DNA from: Labedella gwakjiensis
GTDB taxonomy: Bacteria; Actinomycetota; Actinomycetes; Actinomycetales; Microbacteriaceae
NCBI RefSeq assembly: GCF_003014675.1
Contig: NZ_PYAU01000001.1
Span: 62,001-126,000 of the forward strand
Reading direction: 5' to 3'
DNA: 64,000 bases
Shown here: positions 20,684-29,209 of the stretch, in pieces
Numbering within the stretch: position 1 is the first letter of the stretch
Layout: each line of letters starts with the position of its first letter
Translations under genes and position numbers: made by a program
Notes under the pieces: generated by a model
The model's input: the letters and a program-made list of their open reading frames with translations, nothing else
Told to the model about the DNA's origin: nothing
The model's database searches: none

Positions 20684-21988
20684 ATGATGCGATCCCGGAC
20701 CCCCGCGACGATCGTCGCGGCACTCGCCCTGGCGCTGGCCCTCACCTCGTGCGCGTCCAACGAGGGGGGAGCTTCGGACGCCGGCGGCCTCGCCGGCCAA
20801 CCCGCCCCGGGACAGCCTCTCCCCGGCGAACCGCTCACGCAGGAGGGATCGGGCGGCTCCGTCGATGGTGGCGACCCGGCGGACGTCGATCGATCCGTGA
20901 TCGTGACCGCCTCGATCTCGCTGAGCGACGCCGATCCAATCGAGATCGCAGACGAGGTCCAGGAACTCGCGGAAGCGAGTGGTGGCCGCGTGGATCGTCG
21001 CAACGACACGCCCGCGAGCGGATCGGGCACCGCCTCCGCCGAGCTCGTGCTCCGGATCCCGAGCGACGAGCTGGACGGCGCCGTCGCCGACGTCTCCGAG
21101 CTCGCGACGGTGGTGTGGTCGAGCGTCGACCGACGGGACGTCACGGGCACCGTCACGGACATCACCGCGCGCATCGGCGCGTTGGACGCGTCGATCGACC
21201 GGCTGCTGGCGCTCCTCGGCGACGCCGCCTCGACGAGCGACCTCATCACCATCGAGTCGGAGCTGACCACCAGGCAGGCCGAGCGCGACAGCCTCGCCGC
21301 CCAGCAGGAGTCGCTCGCCGACCAGGTGGAGTACTCGACCGTCACCGTCCAGATCGGCGTACCCGGCGCGGTCGGCGAGGCCGGTCCTGGGGACTTCTGG
21401 GGCGGACTCGCGCTCGGGTTCGCCTCCCTCGGCGCCTTCGTCTCCGGCCTCCTGGTCGTCTTCGGGGTTCTCCTCCCCTGGCTCGTCCTCCTCGGCCTCA
21501 TCGCGGCTGTCGTGTGGTGGCTGACGCGGCGGCGGCGCTCCACCGGCGGCCCCCGTCCACCGCGGACGGGCGCCGGCGGTCCCGGGCCCGCAGCACATCC
21601 GTCTCAGCCGCAGCCCGGAACGTCCACGCCGACCCCGCAGCCGCGCACCGACCTCGCCCCCGCTCCGTCCGTCCCGGTCGCGGCCGCGGCCGCCGTCGGT
21701 CCGGCGGCTCCGGCCGTACCCCCGCGGCCTCCCCTCCCGAGGGCCCGGACGGCGACGATCGACGCACCGACCGAGCCGGCGGCGGCGGAGCCGGAGCCGG
21801 TGCCGGTGCCAGTGACGACGCAGACACCGACGCAGACAGCGACGACGGAAGCGAAGCCCGCCGGGAAGCCGCCTGCGAAGAAGCGGGCAGCTCCTCGTTC
21901 GACCGGGTCGACCCCGCGTCCCCGTTCGACCCCCTCCACACCGTCGACCCCCTCTACCCCGACGACCCCGACGAAGGACGACGAATGA
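20684..21988 (+). CDS. DUF4349 lipoprotein with Pro/Thr-rich tail
   Basis: 434-aa secreted lipoprotein. Signal peptide with lipobox LTSC (Cys23), then the DUF4349 domain (about residues 68-225: SVIVTASISLSDADPIEIAD through the coiled-coil ERDSLAAQQESLADQVEYSTVTVQI). A hydrophobic segment follows at about 245-280, and a roughly 150-residue cytoplasmic tail rich in Pro, Thr and Ala ends in TPSTPSTPSTPTTPT repeats. The domain's function is unknown. Its TGA overlaps the ATG of the acyl-CoA dehydrogenase by 4 bp. Confidence 0.88.
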   Translation: MMRSRTPATIVAALALALALTSCASNEGGASDAGGLAGQPAPGQPLPGEPLTQEGSGGSVDGGDPADVDRSVIVTASISLSDADPIEIADEVQELAEASGGRVDRRNDTPASGSGTASAELVLRIPSDELDGAVADVSELATVVWSSVDRRDVTGTVTDITARIGALDASIDRLLALLGDAASTSDLITIESELTTRQAERDSLAAQQESLADQVEYSTVTVQIGVPGAVGEAGPGDFWGGLALGFASLGAFVSGLLVVFGVLLPWLVLLGLIAAVVWWLTRRRRSTGGPRPPRTGAGGPGPAAHPSQPQPGTSTPTPQPRTDLAPAPSVPVAAAAAVGPAAPAVPPRPPLPRARTATIDAPTEPAAAEPEPVPVPVTTQTPTQTATTEAKPAGKPPAKKRAAPRSTGSTPRPRSTPSTPSTPSTPTTPTKDDE

Positions 21989-23136
21989 CCGACCTGCTCA
22001 GCGACGATCTGCTCGCCCGCATCCACGAGCGCGCGGCCGGCTACGACCGGGAGAATGCGTTCTTCGCGGAGGATCTCGAGGAGCTCGCCGCGGCCGGCTA
22101 CCTGCGCGCGTTCCTGCCGGAGGACCAGGGCGGTCGCGACGCGACTCTCCTCGACGTCGCACGAGCACAGTCACGTCTCGCAGCCGCGGCTCCGGCGACC
22201 GCTCTCGCGGTGAACATGCACCTCGTGTGGACGGGCGTCGCACGACTCCTCCGGCGGCGCGGTGACCTCGGTCTCGACGAGGTCGAGCGACGCGCGTCCG
22301 CCGGGGAGATCCTCGCGTTCGGCATCAGCGAGGCCGGCAACGACCTCGTGCTCTTCGGCTCGGACACCGTCGCGACACCGGACGGGCACGGCGGCTACAC
22401 GTTCTCCGGCACCAAGATCTTCACGTCGCTCGCGCCCGCGTGGACGAGTCTCGGCGTCACCGGCCTCGACACCGTCTCACCGGACGCGCCGAAGGTCGTG
22501 TACGCGTTCGTCGGACGCGACGGCGTCACGACGAAGGACGACTGGGACACGCTCGGAATGCGCGCGAGCCAGAGCCGTACGACCGTCCTCGAGGAAGCCC
22601 ACGCGCCGGTCGGCGCCGTGCTGAGACGGCTCGATGCCGGCCCGAACGCCGACCCCCTCGTGTTCGGAATCTTCGCGTGCTTCGAGACGCTCGTCGCCGC
22701 CGTCTACACGGGCGTCGGGGCGAGGGCACTCGAGCTCGCGGCCGAGGCGGCGGCCGCGAGACGATCGAAGCGCACCGGCGCTCCCCTGTCCGACGACCCC
22801 GACATCCGGTGGCGCATCGCCGATGCGGCCATCGCCCACGACGCGCTCTGGCCGCAGATCGAATCGGTCGCCCGCGACGTCGAGGACGGCGTCGATCGTG
22901 GTTCGCAGTGGTTTCGCGCGCTCGTCGGGCTCAAGACGCGCGCCACCGAGACGGCCCGGTCGGTCGTCGATCAGGCGATCCGCGTGTCCGGAGGCTCGAG
23001 CTACTTCTCGAGCAACGAGCTCAGTCGGCTCTACCGTGACGTGCTGGCGGGGATGTTCCATCCGTCCGACCCCGAGTCGGCACACTCCACGGTGGCGACG
23101 GCGATCCTCGGTGCTCCGGGTGTCACGTCGTCCTGA
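21985..23136 (+). CDS. Acyl-CoA dehydrogenase family protein
   Basis: 383-aa FAD-dependent acyl-CoA dehydrogenase-like protein. The N-terminal helical domain (AGYLRAFLPEDQGG), the middle beta domain (FSGTKIFTSLAPAW, DDWDTLGMRASQSRTTVLEEA) and the C-terminal helical domain (VSGGSSYFSSNELSRLYRDVLAGMFHPS) are all visible. The C-terminal HPSDPESAH pattern suggests an acyl-CoA dehydrogenase or flavin-dependent desaturase/hydroxylase of unknown substrate. Start ATG 21985 inside the upstream stop (ATGA), so translation is coupled to the DUF4349 gene; the functional link is unclear. Confidence 0.88.
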   Translation: MTDLLSDDLLARIHERAAGYDRENAFFAEDLEELAAAGYLRAFLPEDQGGRDATLLDVARAQSRLAAAAPATALAVNMHLVWTGVARLLRRRGDLGLDEVERRASAGEILAFGISEAGNDLVLFGSDTVATPDGHGGYTFSGTKIFTSLAPAWTSLGVTGLDTVSPDAPKVVYAFVGRDGVTTKDDWDTLGMRASQSRTTVLEEAHAPVGAVLRRLDAGPNADPLVFGIFACFETLVAAVYTGVGARALELAAEAAAARRSKRTGAPLSDDPDIRWRIADAAIAHDALWPQIESVARDVEDGVDRGSQWFRALVGLKTRATETARSVVDQAIRVSGGSSYFSSNELSRLYRDVLAGMFHPSDPESAHSTVATAILGAPGVTSS

Positions 23137-23148
23137 CGTCTTCCGATG

Positions 23149-23430
23149 TCAGGAGCCCCGGTTGTTCGACAGCTCGAACACCTTGAGCAGTTCCTCCACC
23201 GCCGCCTCGCGCTCGTCGCCCCCCTGCTCGAACATCGACGTCACGTGAGTGCGCAGATGATTCTCGACAAGGAGTTTGTTGAGCGACCCGAGCGACTTTT
23301 GGATGGCGAGGGACTGCGTGATGATGTCCATGCAGTAGTCCTCGTTCTCGACCATCTTCTCGAGGCCGCGCATCTGCCCCTCGAGGATGCGGATGCGGTG
23401 CAGGGCGCGTTTCTTGATGTCGGCGATCAC
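23149..23430 (-). CDS. CsoR/RcnR-family metal-sensing repressor
   Basis: 93-aa all-helical DUF156 repressor. The start is GTG 23430, supported by a TATCCT hexamer ending 6 nt upstream (leaderless). The ligand positions read Cys33 (EDYC), His58 and His62 (ENHLRTHV). Copper-sensing CsoR has Cys-His-Cys here, whereas the Cys-His-His set is that of RcnR. I therefore infer a Ni/Co-type or other sensor rather than Cu(I), but this is not certain. No efflux gene lies adjacent; the next upstream gene is a 52-aa membrane protein. Confidence 0.88.
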   Translation of the reverse strand: MIADIKKRALHRIRILEGQMRGLEKMVENEDYCMDIITQSLAIQKSLGSLNKLLVENHLRTHVTSMFEQGGDEREAAVEELLKVFELSNNRGS

Positions 23431-23534
23431 GCGCTCAGGATACCTCCCCGGGGTGTGTGATCGTCGTCGGAACGACGACGACACCGAGGCGGCCTGTCGT
23501 CCGGGGCATGGGCGCTCGTGAAGAGCGCGCGCCG

Positions 23535-23693
23535 TCAGCTCTTGCGCAGGATGTGTACGGGAATGAACACCGCGAGGCTGATGACGAGGATGCCGGCGAC
23601 GAAGATGAGGCCCTGGAAGCTCGTCACGACGAACGCGAGCGCGAACAGGTACATTCCGGCCAGGAACAACAGGAGCGAGATCGCGAACATCAT
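23535..23693 (-). CDS. Small membrane protein (52 aa)
   Basis: The frame encodes two hydrophobic segments: residues 3-23 (starting FAISLLLFLAGMYLF) and 28-45 (LIFVAGILVISLAVFIP), ending HILRKS. A TAGGAT hexamer ends exactly 6 nt before ATG 23693, the leaderless pattern used by neighbouring genes, which supports the start. No family is recognised. It lies 104 bp upstream of the metal-sensor gene and could be an unrelated housekeeping membrane peptide. Confidence 0.68.
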   Translation of the reverse strand: MMFAISLLLFLAGMYLFALAFVVTSFQGLIFVAGILVISLAVFIPVHILRKS

Positions 23694-23751
23694 GGGTCCA
23701 TCCTAGCCGGACGGACGGGAGGTCCGCTGGCTCCGCCACGGCCGACAGCGG

Positions 23752-24192
23752 TCAGACGATGCGAGCGCCGGACGCGTCCCAGAACGTGAGTTCGGGGCGG
23801 CGGTGCGCGAGTTCCACGAGAGCGACCGATCCTTCCGGCGTGGTCGGCGGCCACGTCCACCACGCGATCTCGGGAACCACCGCGATGCCCGCCTCGAAGA
23901 GTTCGAGTTCGACGCCCGTGCCCCGATGCCGCCCGGGGACCTCGACGCTCACGATGCGGCCGTGTCCCTGAACGATGAGGAACTGCAGGAGGGAACCCGT
24001 CTTGTCGTCGCGCACGATGAACTCGCGGCTCCCCGGGAGGTCGGCGGGGATCTCCGTGATGTCGAAGCGTGCGGAACCCTCCTTCGAGAAGCTCCGCCAG
24101 AGGCTCCGCCCGAACAGGGCGACGAGGATCGCCAGCATGAGAGCGATGAAGAGGAACCACACGGTCTGGCCGCCGGGCAGCAGGTCGTACAC
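23752..24192 (-). CDS. Hypothetical protein with one N-terminal membrane segment
   Basis: 146-aa protein, start GTG 24192 with AAGGAGG 10 nt upstream. One hydrophobic segment at about residues 10-28 (TVWFLFIALMLAILVALF) is followed by a soluble domain of about 115 residues rich in beta-type patterns. The domain ends in a Trp-rich WWTWPPTTPEGS and LTFWDASG stretch. I do not recognise the domain. Topology suggests a membrane-tethered cytoplasmic or surface domain. Confidence 0.7.
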   Translation of the reverse strand: MYDLLPGGQTVWFLFIALMLAILVALFGRSLWRSFSKEGSARFDITEIPADLPGSREFIVRDDKTGSLLQFLIVQGHGRIVSVEVPGRHRGTGVELELFEAGIAVVPEIAWWTWPPTTPEGSVALVELAHRRPELTFWDASGARIV

Positions 24193-24447
24193 CGTGGGAT
24201 CGCCTCCTTCGCGCGTTTCGGGTCCTGGTGCGACGTCCCTTGCACCGGGTTCCAGCCTACGTCGGCATTCGGCGCATAGCCTGTGAAGACCCGGCGCTGC
24301 GTGCCGGGAATCCTTGGCGGCCCTCCGCTGTTCCTCCTTTCGACGGCTTCGGCACGCCGGGACATCCGCGCGTCGGCTCGGCGCCCGGCCGCCGAGGGCG
24401 GCACCCACGACGGCGACCGGACGATCCGGAGGACGAGGAGAGTAGAC

Positions 24448-24837
24448 ATGGCGACAATCGACCTGACCGAGGAGACGTTCGGCGCGACCGTCGAGGAGAA
24501 CGGGATCGTTCTCGTCGACTTCTGGGCGGCCTGGTGCGGCCCGTGTCGCCAGTTCGCCCCCACATTCACGGCTGCGTCGGAGAAACACCCGGAGGTCGTC
24601 TTCGGCAAGGTCGACACGGAGGCGGAGCAGCGCTTGGCCGGTGCGGCCGGGATCAGCTCGATCCCCACCCTCATGGGCTTCCGCGACGGCATCCTCGTCT
24701 TCTCACAAGCCGGGGCCCTCCCGCCGGCAGCGCTCGAGCAGCTCGTCACGGCGATCGAGGACCTCGACATGGACGACGTGCGCCGTCGCCTCGCCGAGTC
24801 CGAGCAGGAATCGGCCGAGGAGCCCGCCGCTCCGTGA
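24448..24837 (+). CDS. Thioredoxin
   Basis: 129-aa thioredoxin with the active site WCGPC (Cys30, Cys33) and the cis-Pro segment ISSIPTLMGF. A C-terminal acidic extension of about 20 residues (RRRLAESEQESAEEPAAP) goes beyond the usual length of about 108. The ATG at 24448 follows GAGGAG by 7 nt. It reduces disulfides in the cytoplasm, and could serve the glutathione peroxidase elsewhere in this window. Monocistronic, convergent with ald. Confidence 0.93.
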   Translation: MATIDLTEETFGATVEENGIVLVDFWAAWCGPCRQFAPTFTAASEKHPEVVFGKVDTEAEQRLAGAAGISSIPTLMGFRDGILVFSQAGALPPAALEQLVTAIEDLDMDDVRRRLAESEQESAEEPAAP

Positions 24838-24871
24838 CCGAGCCCGCCGTGACCGAACCCGCCTCGCCCCG

Positions 24872-26014
24872 CTAGGCGAGAACCGGCGTCGGGGAGACAC
24901 CGTCGAGGATCGTCTCGATGGACACGTCGTCGAGACCGAGAGCGGCGGCGACCCCGGAGTTGGTCACCACTCCGTCGTGGGCGTTGAGGCCCCGTCGGAG
25001 CGAGACGTCCTCGGCCAGGGCGCGCCGCCATCCCTTGTCGGCGAGCGCCAGCGCATACGGCAGCGTCGCGTTCGTGAGGGCGCGGGTCGACGTCTCCGGC
25101 ACGGCCCCCGGCATGTTCGCGACGCAGTAGTAGATGGAATCGTGCACGCGGTACGTGGGCTCATCGTGGGTCGTCGGCCTCGATCCCTCGAAGCATCCGC
25201 CCTGGTCGATCGCGATGTCGACGAGCACCGAGCCCGGCTTCATGGACGCGACCATCTCGTCCGTCACGAGCTTGGGTGCCTGGGCGCCCGGAATGAGGAC
25301 GGATCCGACGACGAGGTCCGCGTCCCTCACGAGCCGCGCGATCTCGTAGTGCGAGGAGACAGCCGTACGCACGGCCCCCTGGAACCGTCGTTCGAGATCA
25401 CGGAGCCGCGGGATCGAGAGGTCGACAATCGTGACGTCCGCCCCCATGCCGAGAGCATTGGCGGCGGCGTGCTCACCGGCTACTCCCCCGCCGATCACGA
25501 CGACCGAGGCCTTCGGGGTGCCGGGCACGCCTCCGAGGAGCGTGCCGCGGCCACCGGCCGAGCGCATGAGGTGATAAGCGCCGACGAGGGCGGACAGGCG
25601 CCCGGCGACCTCGCTCATGGGCGAGAGCAGCGGGAGGCTGCGATCCGGGAGCTGCACGGTCTCGTACGCGATCGCGGTGGTCCGTGCCGCGATGATCGCC
25701 TCGGTGCACGGCCGCGACGCCGCGAGGTGGAGATAGGTGAAGAGCACCTGGTCCGCACGCATCGACGCGTACTCGGCCTCGATCGGCTCCTTCACTTTGA
25801 GGAGGAGATCCGCCTGGCCCCAGACGTCGGAAGCGGCGGGCACGATCGTTGCGCCGGCGTCCGAGAAGTCCTGGTCCGACAGGGAGGAGCCGACGCCCGC
25901 TCCCGCCTGGACGAGGACCTCGTGCCCCCGTCGCACGAATTCGTGAACCCCGGCCGGTGTGACGGCTACGCGGTTCTCGTTGTTCTTGATCTCCGTCGGC
26001 ACTCCGACCCGCAT
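24872..26014 (-). CDS. ald: Alanine dehydrogenase
   Basis: 380-aa NAD-dependent L-alanine dehydrogenase (L-alanine + NAD = pyruvate + ammonia). The N-terminus [20 protein letters not shown] is diagnostic. Catalytic Lys75 (KVKEP) and His96 (YLHLA) are present, as is the Rossmann motif [12 protein letters not shown]. Start ATG 26014 with GAGGAG upstream. Divergent from an Lrp/AsnC gene across 145 bp, the classic arrangement for AldR-controlled ald. Confidence 0.97.
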   Translation of the reverse strand: MRVGVPTEIKNNENRVAVTPAGVHEFVRRGHEVLVQAGAGVGSSLSDQDFSDAGATIVPAASDVWGQADLLLKVKEPIEAEYASMRADQVLFTYLHLAASRPCTEAIIAARTTAIAYETVQLPDRSLPLLSPMSEVAGRLSALVGAYHLMRSAGGRGTLLGGVPGTPKASVVVIGGGVAGEHAAANALGMGADVTIVDLSIPRLRDLERRFQGAVRTAVSSHYEIARLVRDADLVVGSVLIPGAQAPKLVTDEMVASMKPGSVLVDIAIDQGGCFEGSRPTTHDEPTYRVHDSIYYCVANMPGAVPETSTRALTNATLPYALALADKGWRRALAEDVSLRRGLNAHDGVVTNSGVAAALGLDDVSIETILDGVSPTPVLA

Positions 26015-26159
26015 GGGTGTCTCCTCGTCTCGGCGAAGGTGTTCGCACGTTTCGTGCAATTGTGCCGACAGATTCGATCGATGGACGTAAACTCAGAACA
26101 TCCGGTCATGGTCGGCCACTGCGGCCGAACTCGATGCGGCGCGAGGGAGAGGACGGGCA

Positions 26160-26648
26160 ATGGCGACGAACAATGTTCGCGTCCGAGAGCCGTGGCCGCT
26201 CGACGAGACGGATACCGTCATCGTCCGCCAGCTGCAGCGCGATGCGCGGACGCCCAACAATCAGTTGGCGGAGCTGGCAGGAATCGCACCGTCGACGTGC
26301 CTCGCCCGCGTCCGGTCCCTCGTGGACCGCGGGGTCATCACCGGCTTCGAGGCGCGAGTCGACCCGGCCGCCCTCGGTCTCGGTCTCCAGGCCCTCATCA
26401 GTGTGAGCGTCCGATCGGGTGCACGTCACCGGATGGCGGAGTTCAGCGCGGAGATGCGCCGGATGCCCGATGTGCTCCAGTTGTTCTTCCTCGGAGGTTC
26501 CGAGGACTTCATCCTGCACATCGCCGCTCGCGACAGCGCGCACGTGCGCGACTTCGTGCTCGAGCACCTGTCGGCGCACCCGTTCGTCGCCTCCACGCGG
26601 ACGAGCATGGTCTTCGAACACGTCGACAGGGCCGTCACGATTCCGTGA
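26160..26648 (+). CDS. Lrp/AsnC-family regulator, probable AldR
   Basis: 162-aa regulator with an N-terminal winged HTH (DTVIVRQLQRDARTPNNQLA, recognition helix IAPSTCLARVRSLVDRG) and a C-terminal RAM (ACT-like) effector domain. It is divergently paired with ald, so it most likely senses alanine or another amino acid and controls ald. The intergenic region 26015-26159 would hold its operators; I see no strong repeated motif beyond a CAATTG core near 26056. The end of the gene is embedded in a strong hairpin. Confidence 0.92.
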   Translation: MATNNVRVREPWPLDETDTVIVRQLQRDARTPNNQLAELAGIAPSTCLARVRSLVDRGVITGFEARVDPAALGLGLQALISVSVRSGARHRMAEFSAEMRRMPDVLQLFFLGGSEDFILHIAARDSAHVRDFVLEHLSAHPFVASTRTSMVFEHVDRAVTIP

Positions 26649-26662
26649 CGGCCCTGTCGACG
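26621..26662. terminator. 19-bp perfect hairpin overlapping the Lrp-gene stop codon
   Basis: A perfect 19-bp stem (26621-26639 with 26644-26662) and the loop ATTC. The TGA of the Lrp gene (26646-26648) lies in the right arm, so the coding end itself forms the hairpin. It probably terminates both this gene and the convergent hexapeptide-repeat gene. Confidence 0.85.
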
Positions 26663-26681
26663 AGGGTGGCGATCAGTCCGC

Positions 26682-27104
26682 TCAGGCGGCGGATCGCGCC
26701 CGTGGCAGCATCCGCGGGATACGCCCGGCGGGCACGTCAGAGCCGTCCGGCACCTTGGAGTCGTTGGCGAGGCGCGCGAAGTCGCCGATGGTCGCTCCCG
26801 CACCGATGCGCGAGAAGCTCCCGATCTCGGCTCCGCGACCGATGACGGCCCCCTCGCCCACGTGCACGCCCGCGCCGATCATGGCGTGGTCGAGCACCAC
26901 GGCGTCGCGATCGATCCAGCTTCCGCCGCTCACCACGACACTGCGTCCGACCCGGGCTCCCGACTCGACGTAGGCCGTCGGCTCGACGAGGGTCGACGGG
27001 TCCACCTTCGCCGACGTGGCGACGTTTCCCCTGCCGTTCTCGTGGCGACGGTAGCGAGTCACGACTCCGTGCTCGTCTTCGAATTCAATGATGGTTCTCC
27101 CCAT
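26682..27104 (-). CDS. Hexapeptide-repeat (left-handed beta-helix) protein
   Basis: 140-aa protein with a beta-helix core of successive hexapeptides (for example AKVDPSTLVEPTAYVESGARVG and MIGAGVHVGEGAVIGRG). The N-terminus GRTIIEFEDEHGVVTRYRRHE and the Arg-rich C-terminus lie outside the helix. It lacks an evident acyltransferase catalytic His loop, and resembles the gamma-class carbonic anhydrase/acetyltransferase-like structural family only in fold. Function unknown. ATG 27104 with GGAGAGGAG upstream. Confidence 0.75.
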   Translation of the reverse strand: MGRTIIEFEDEHGVVTRYRRHENGRGNVATSAKVDPSTLVEPTAYVESGARVGRSVVVSGGSWIDRDAVVLDHAMIGAGVHVGEGAVIGRGAEIGSFSRIGAGATIGDFARLANDSKVPDGSDVPAGRIPRMLPRARSAA

Positions 27105-27298
27105 GGCGCACTCCTCTCCGGGTTCAGCGATGGTGCTTCGGGCTGCGCTGCCCCGCGACGTGCCGGGCGGGCACGTTCCGGCCCGTCCTGGACGGCCGTC
27201 GCTCTGTCGGCCGTCATGATGGACAACTCTGCCCCCGTGTGTGATATTCCCGCGACGGGTTGCGCGATGGCGCGCGAGGCGCTGTGACGACTCGACCC

Positions 27299-27703
27299 TC
27301 AGCCCTGTCCGACCACGACAACGAGCTGGACCACGAGAGCGATCACACCGACACCCGTGAGGATCGTCCCGAGCAGCAGCAACACACGGGATGCGTGCGT
27401 GCGCTTGTCGAGATGCGCCCGGAGAGGCCGCCCCTTCCGGTAGTGCACCGTGACGCGGGACGCGGCGCCCACCGTCTCGCGTTCGTCGGGCTCGAGGAAA
27501 CGCCGGTACACCTCACCGTCGTCGGCGATCCAGGTCAGCTGGAGGTCGCCGTCGATCTCGGCCGTATCGGCATCCGCCGTGAGCCAGTGGCCCTCGAGGA
27601 GTCGCACGACGAGTGCCACGAGGAGCACGAGAACACCCATGAGCAGGCCGAGCCACGTGAAGAGCTCTGCGATCTCACCGATACGATCGAGCATCCCATT
27701 CAC
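27299..27703 (-). CDS. Hypothetical membrane protein, two membrane segments
   Basis: 134-aa protein with a hydrophobic segment at residues 15-36 (FTWLGLLMGVLVLLVALVV), a soluble central region of about 65 residues (WLTADADTAEIDGDLQLTWI) and a second segment at 107-130. The hairpin topology with an extracytoplasmic or cytoplasmic beta-rich loop is like DUF3592-type proteins, but I cannot assign a family. The start is GTG 27703, because TAACGT ends 6 nt before it (leaderless). Confidence 0.68.
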   Translation of the reverse strand: MNGMLDRIGEIAELFTWLGLLMGVLVLLVALVVRLLEGHWLTADADTAEIDGDLQLTWIADDGEVYRRFLEPDERETVGAASRVTVHYRKGRPLRAHLDKRTHASRVLLLLGTILTGVGVIALVVQLVVVVGQG

Positions 27704-27868
27704 ATGGACACGTTATCGTGCGCGCGTGGGAGGCCGTGTCGACCCGACGTCGACCCCCCGTTCGGCCGAATCATAGGACGCAGCCGGTTTGGCTGATAGA
27801 CAAGCATCAGAGCAGCACTCTGCGATCTCACCTCGGTATCCATGGGCGCCTCTTCTGTGAGGACGGCC

Positions 27869-29128
27869 ATGCCGACGACCACGACCACTCGCTCGCTCCG
27901 CCTCACGGCTGCACTCGGGATCGCGGCCATCGGCCTCGCCCTCGTGCCGGCCGCATCGGCGAACGCGGCCACGACGATCGACGGCCCGATCGGACTCGGC
28001 ACGGCCGCGTCCTACGGCGTCCTCGGCTCGAGCACGATCACGAACACCGGGCCGACCACTGTCGGTGGCGACGTGGGGCTGAGCCCCGGCAGTGCGGTCA
28101 CCGGTTTCACCGGTCCCCCCACCGGCGGAAGCTACACGGGAGCACTCAACGTCGCCAACGAGGCAGCCGCCACGGCACGACAGGATCTCACGACGGCGTA
28201 CAACACGGCCGCCGGACTCTCCCCGAACCGCATCGGGCTCGGCAACCTCGGTGGACAGTCGCTCGTCCCCGGCGTGTACTCCGGCGTCAATCTGTCCCTG
28301 ACGGGAACCCTGACCCTCGAGGGCGGCGCCGACTCCGTGTGGGTCTTCCAGTCGGACGAGACGCTCATCACCTCGACTGCCAGCAACATCGTCTTCAACG
28401 GCGACGCGAGCTCGTGCAACGTCTTCTGGAAGGTCGGCAGCTCGGCGACGCTCGGCACCGACTCGGACTTCGTCGGAACGATCCTCGCCGATCAGTCGAT
28501 CTCGGTCACCACCGGGGCGGACATCGACGGCCGGCTCCTCGCCCGCGTCGGCGCGGTGACGCTGCAGAGCAACGACATCGTCATCCCGGACGAGTGCGGA
28601 GAGGACGGCGAGGTCGGCACGAGCCCGAGCCCGACCGTCGGCGACGACACCCCGCCGGACGGCACGGTGGGTACCCCCTACGAGTTCACGGTCCCGGCAG
28701 ACGGTGAACCGACCCCCACCGTCGTCGTCTCCGACGGGACCCTCCCGCCCGGCCTCGTCCTCGACGAAGACGGCACGATCTCCGGCACCCCCACCACCCC
28801 GGGCGACTACACCTTCGAGGTGATCGTCTCGAACGGCGAGGAGCCGGACGTCACGGTCGAGTACGAGATCTCGATCGTTCCGGTCGCCGAATCCCCGTCG
28901 CCCAGCCCGAGCCCCTCGACCCCGGGAACGCCCGGCACGCCCGGCACGCCCGGCGACGGTACCGGCGGCCCCGGTGACGGCTCGGACAACCCGGGTGACG
29001 GACTGGCCTACTCGGGGGCGCACCCCGGCATGACCGGTATGGCCATCTGGGCCGCCGCCCTGACGGCACTCGGCGCGCTCGCGCTCACCCTCCGGTTCCG
29101 GATGCGTCGCGAGCAGGGACGCGCCTGA
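27869..29128 (+). CDS. Secreted ice-binding-like (DUF3494) protein with sortase-type C-terminus
   Basis: 419-aa surface protein. Signal peptide (residues 1-33, cleavage near ASANAA), then a DUF3494 ice-binding domain of about 210 residues. Its marks are the ASYGVLGSSTITNTGPTTVG start, the SVWVFQSDETLIT strand, CNVFWKVGSSATLGTDSDFVG and the end LLARVGAVTLQSNDIVIP. A putative Ig-like repeat (GTPYEFTVPADGEPTPTVVV through TISGTPTTPGDYTFEV) and a Pro/Gly/Thr-rich linker follow. The C-terminus has LAYSG, a hydrophobic segment and RRE, resembling the LAxTG sorting signal. The ATG at 27869 follows GAGGA; ATG 27842 is an alternative. Such proteins bind ice or act as adhesins. Confidence 0.87.
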   Translation: MPTTTTTRSLRLTAALGIAAIGLALVPAASANAATTIDGPIGLGTAASYGVLGSSTITNTGPTTVGGDVGLSPGSAVTGFTGPPTGGSYTGALNVANEAAATARQDLTTAYNTAAGLSPNRIGLGNLGGQSLVPGVYSGVNLSLTGTLTLEGGADSVWVFQSDETLITSTASNIVFNGDASSCNVFWKVGSSATLGTDSDFVGTILADQSISVTTGADIDGRLLARVGAVTLQSNDIVIPDECGEDGEVGTSPSPTVGDDTPPDGTVGTPYEFTVPADGEPTPTVVVSDGTLPPGLVLDEDGTISGTPTTPGDYTFEVIVSNGEEPDVTVEYEISIVPVAESPSPSPSPSTPGTPGTPGTPGDGTGGPGDGSDNPGDGLAYSGAHPGMTGMAIWAAALTALGALALTLRFRMRREQGRA

Positions 29129-29144
29129 TCCTCTGACGAGAAAC

Positions 29145-29177
29145 GGACCGTGTGGAACCTGATCCCCCGCACGGTCC
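29145..29177. terminator. Terminator between ice-binding gene and phosphatase gene
   Basis: GGACCGTG (29145-29152) pairs with CACGGTCC (29170-29177) around a 17-nt loop. The stem extends further with GAGAA/TTCTC outside a 2-nt bulge. It sits between convergent genes. Confidence 0.65.
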
Positions 29178-29209
29178 TTCTCCGTCCCCGCCGTCGATCG
29201 TCCGGGTCG

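Noticed and set aside
22098-23085. Open frames opposite and out of frame with the acyl-CoA dehydrogenase gene
   Set aside because: All are Arg/Ser-rich shadow frames; the dehydrogenase frame has clear domain signatures.
26015-26159. Strong Lrp-type operator in the ald/Lrp intergenic region
   Set aside because: Only a CAATTG core with imperfect flanks near 26056 is seen; not convincing enough to list as a site.
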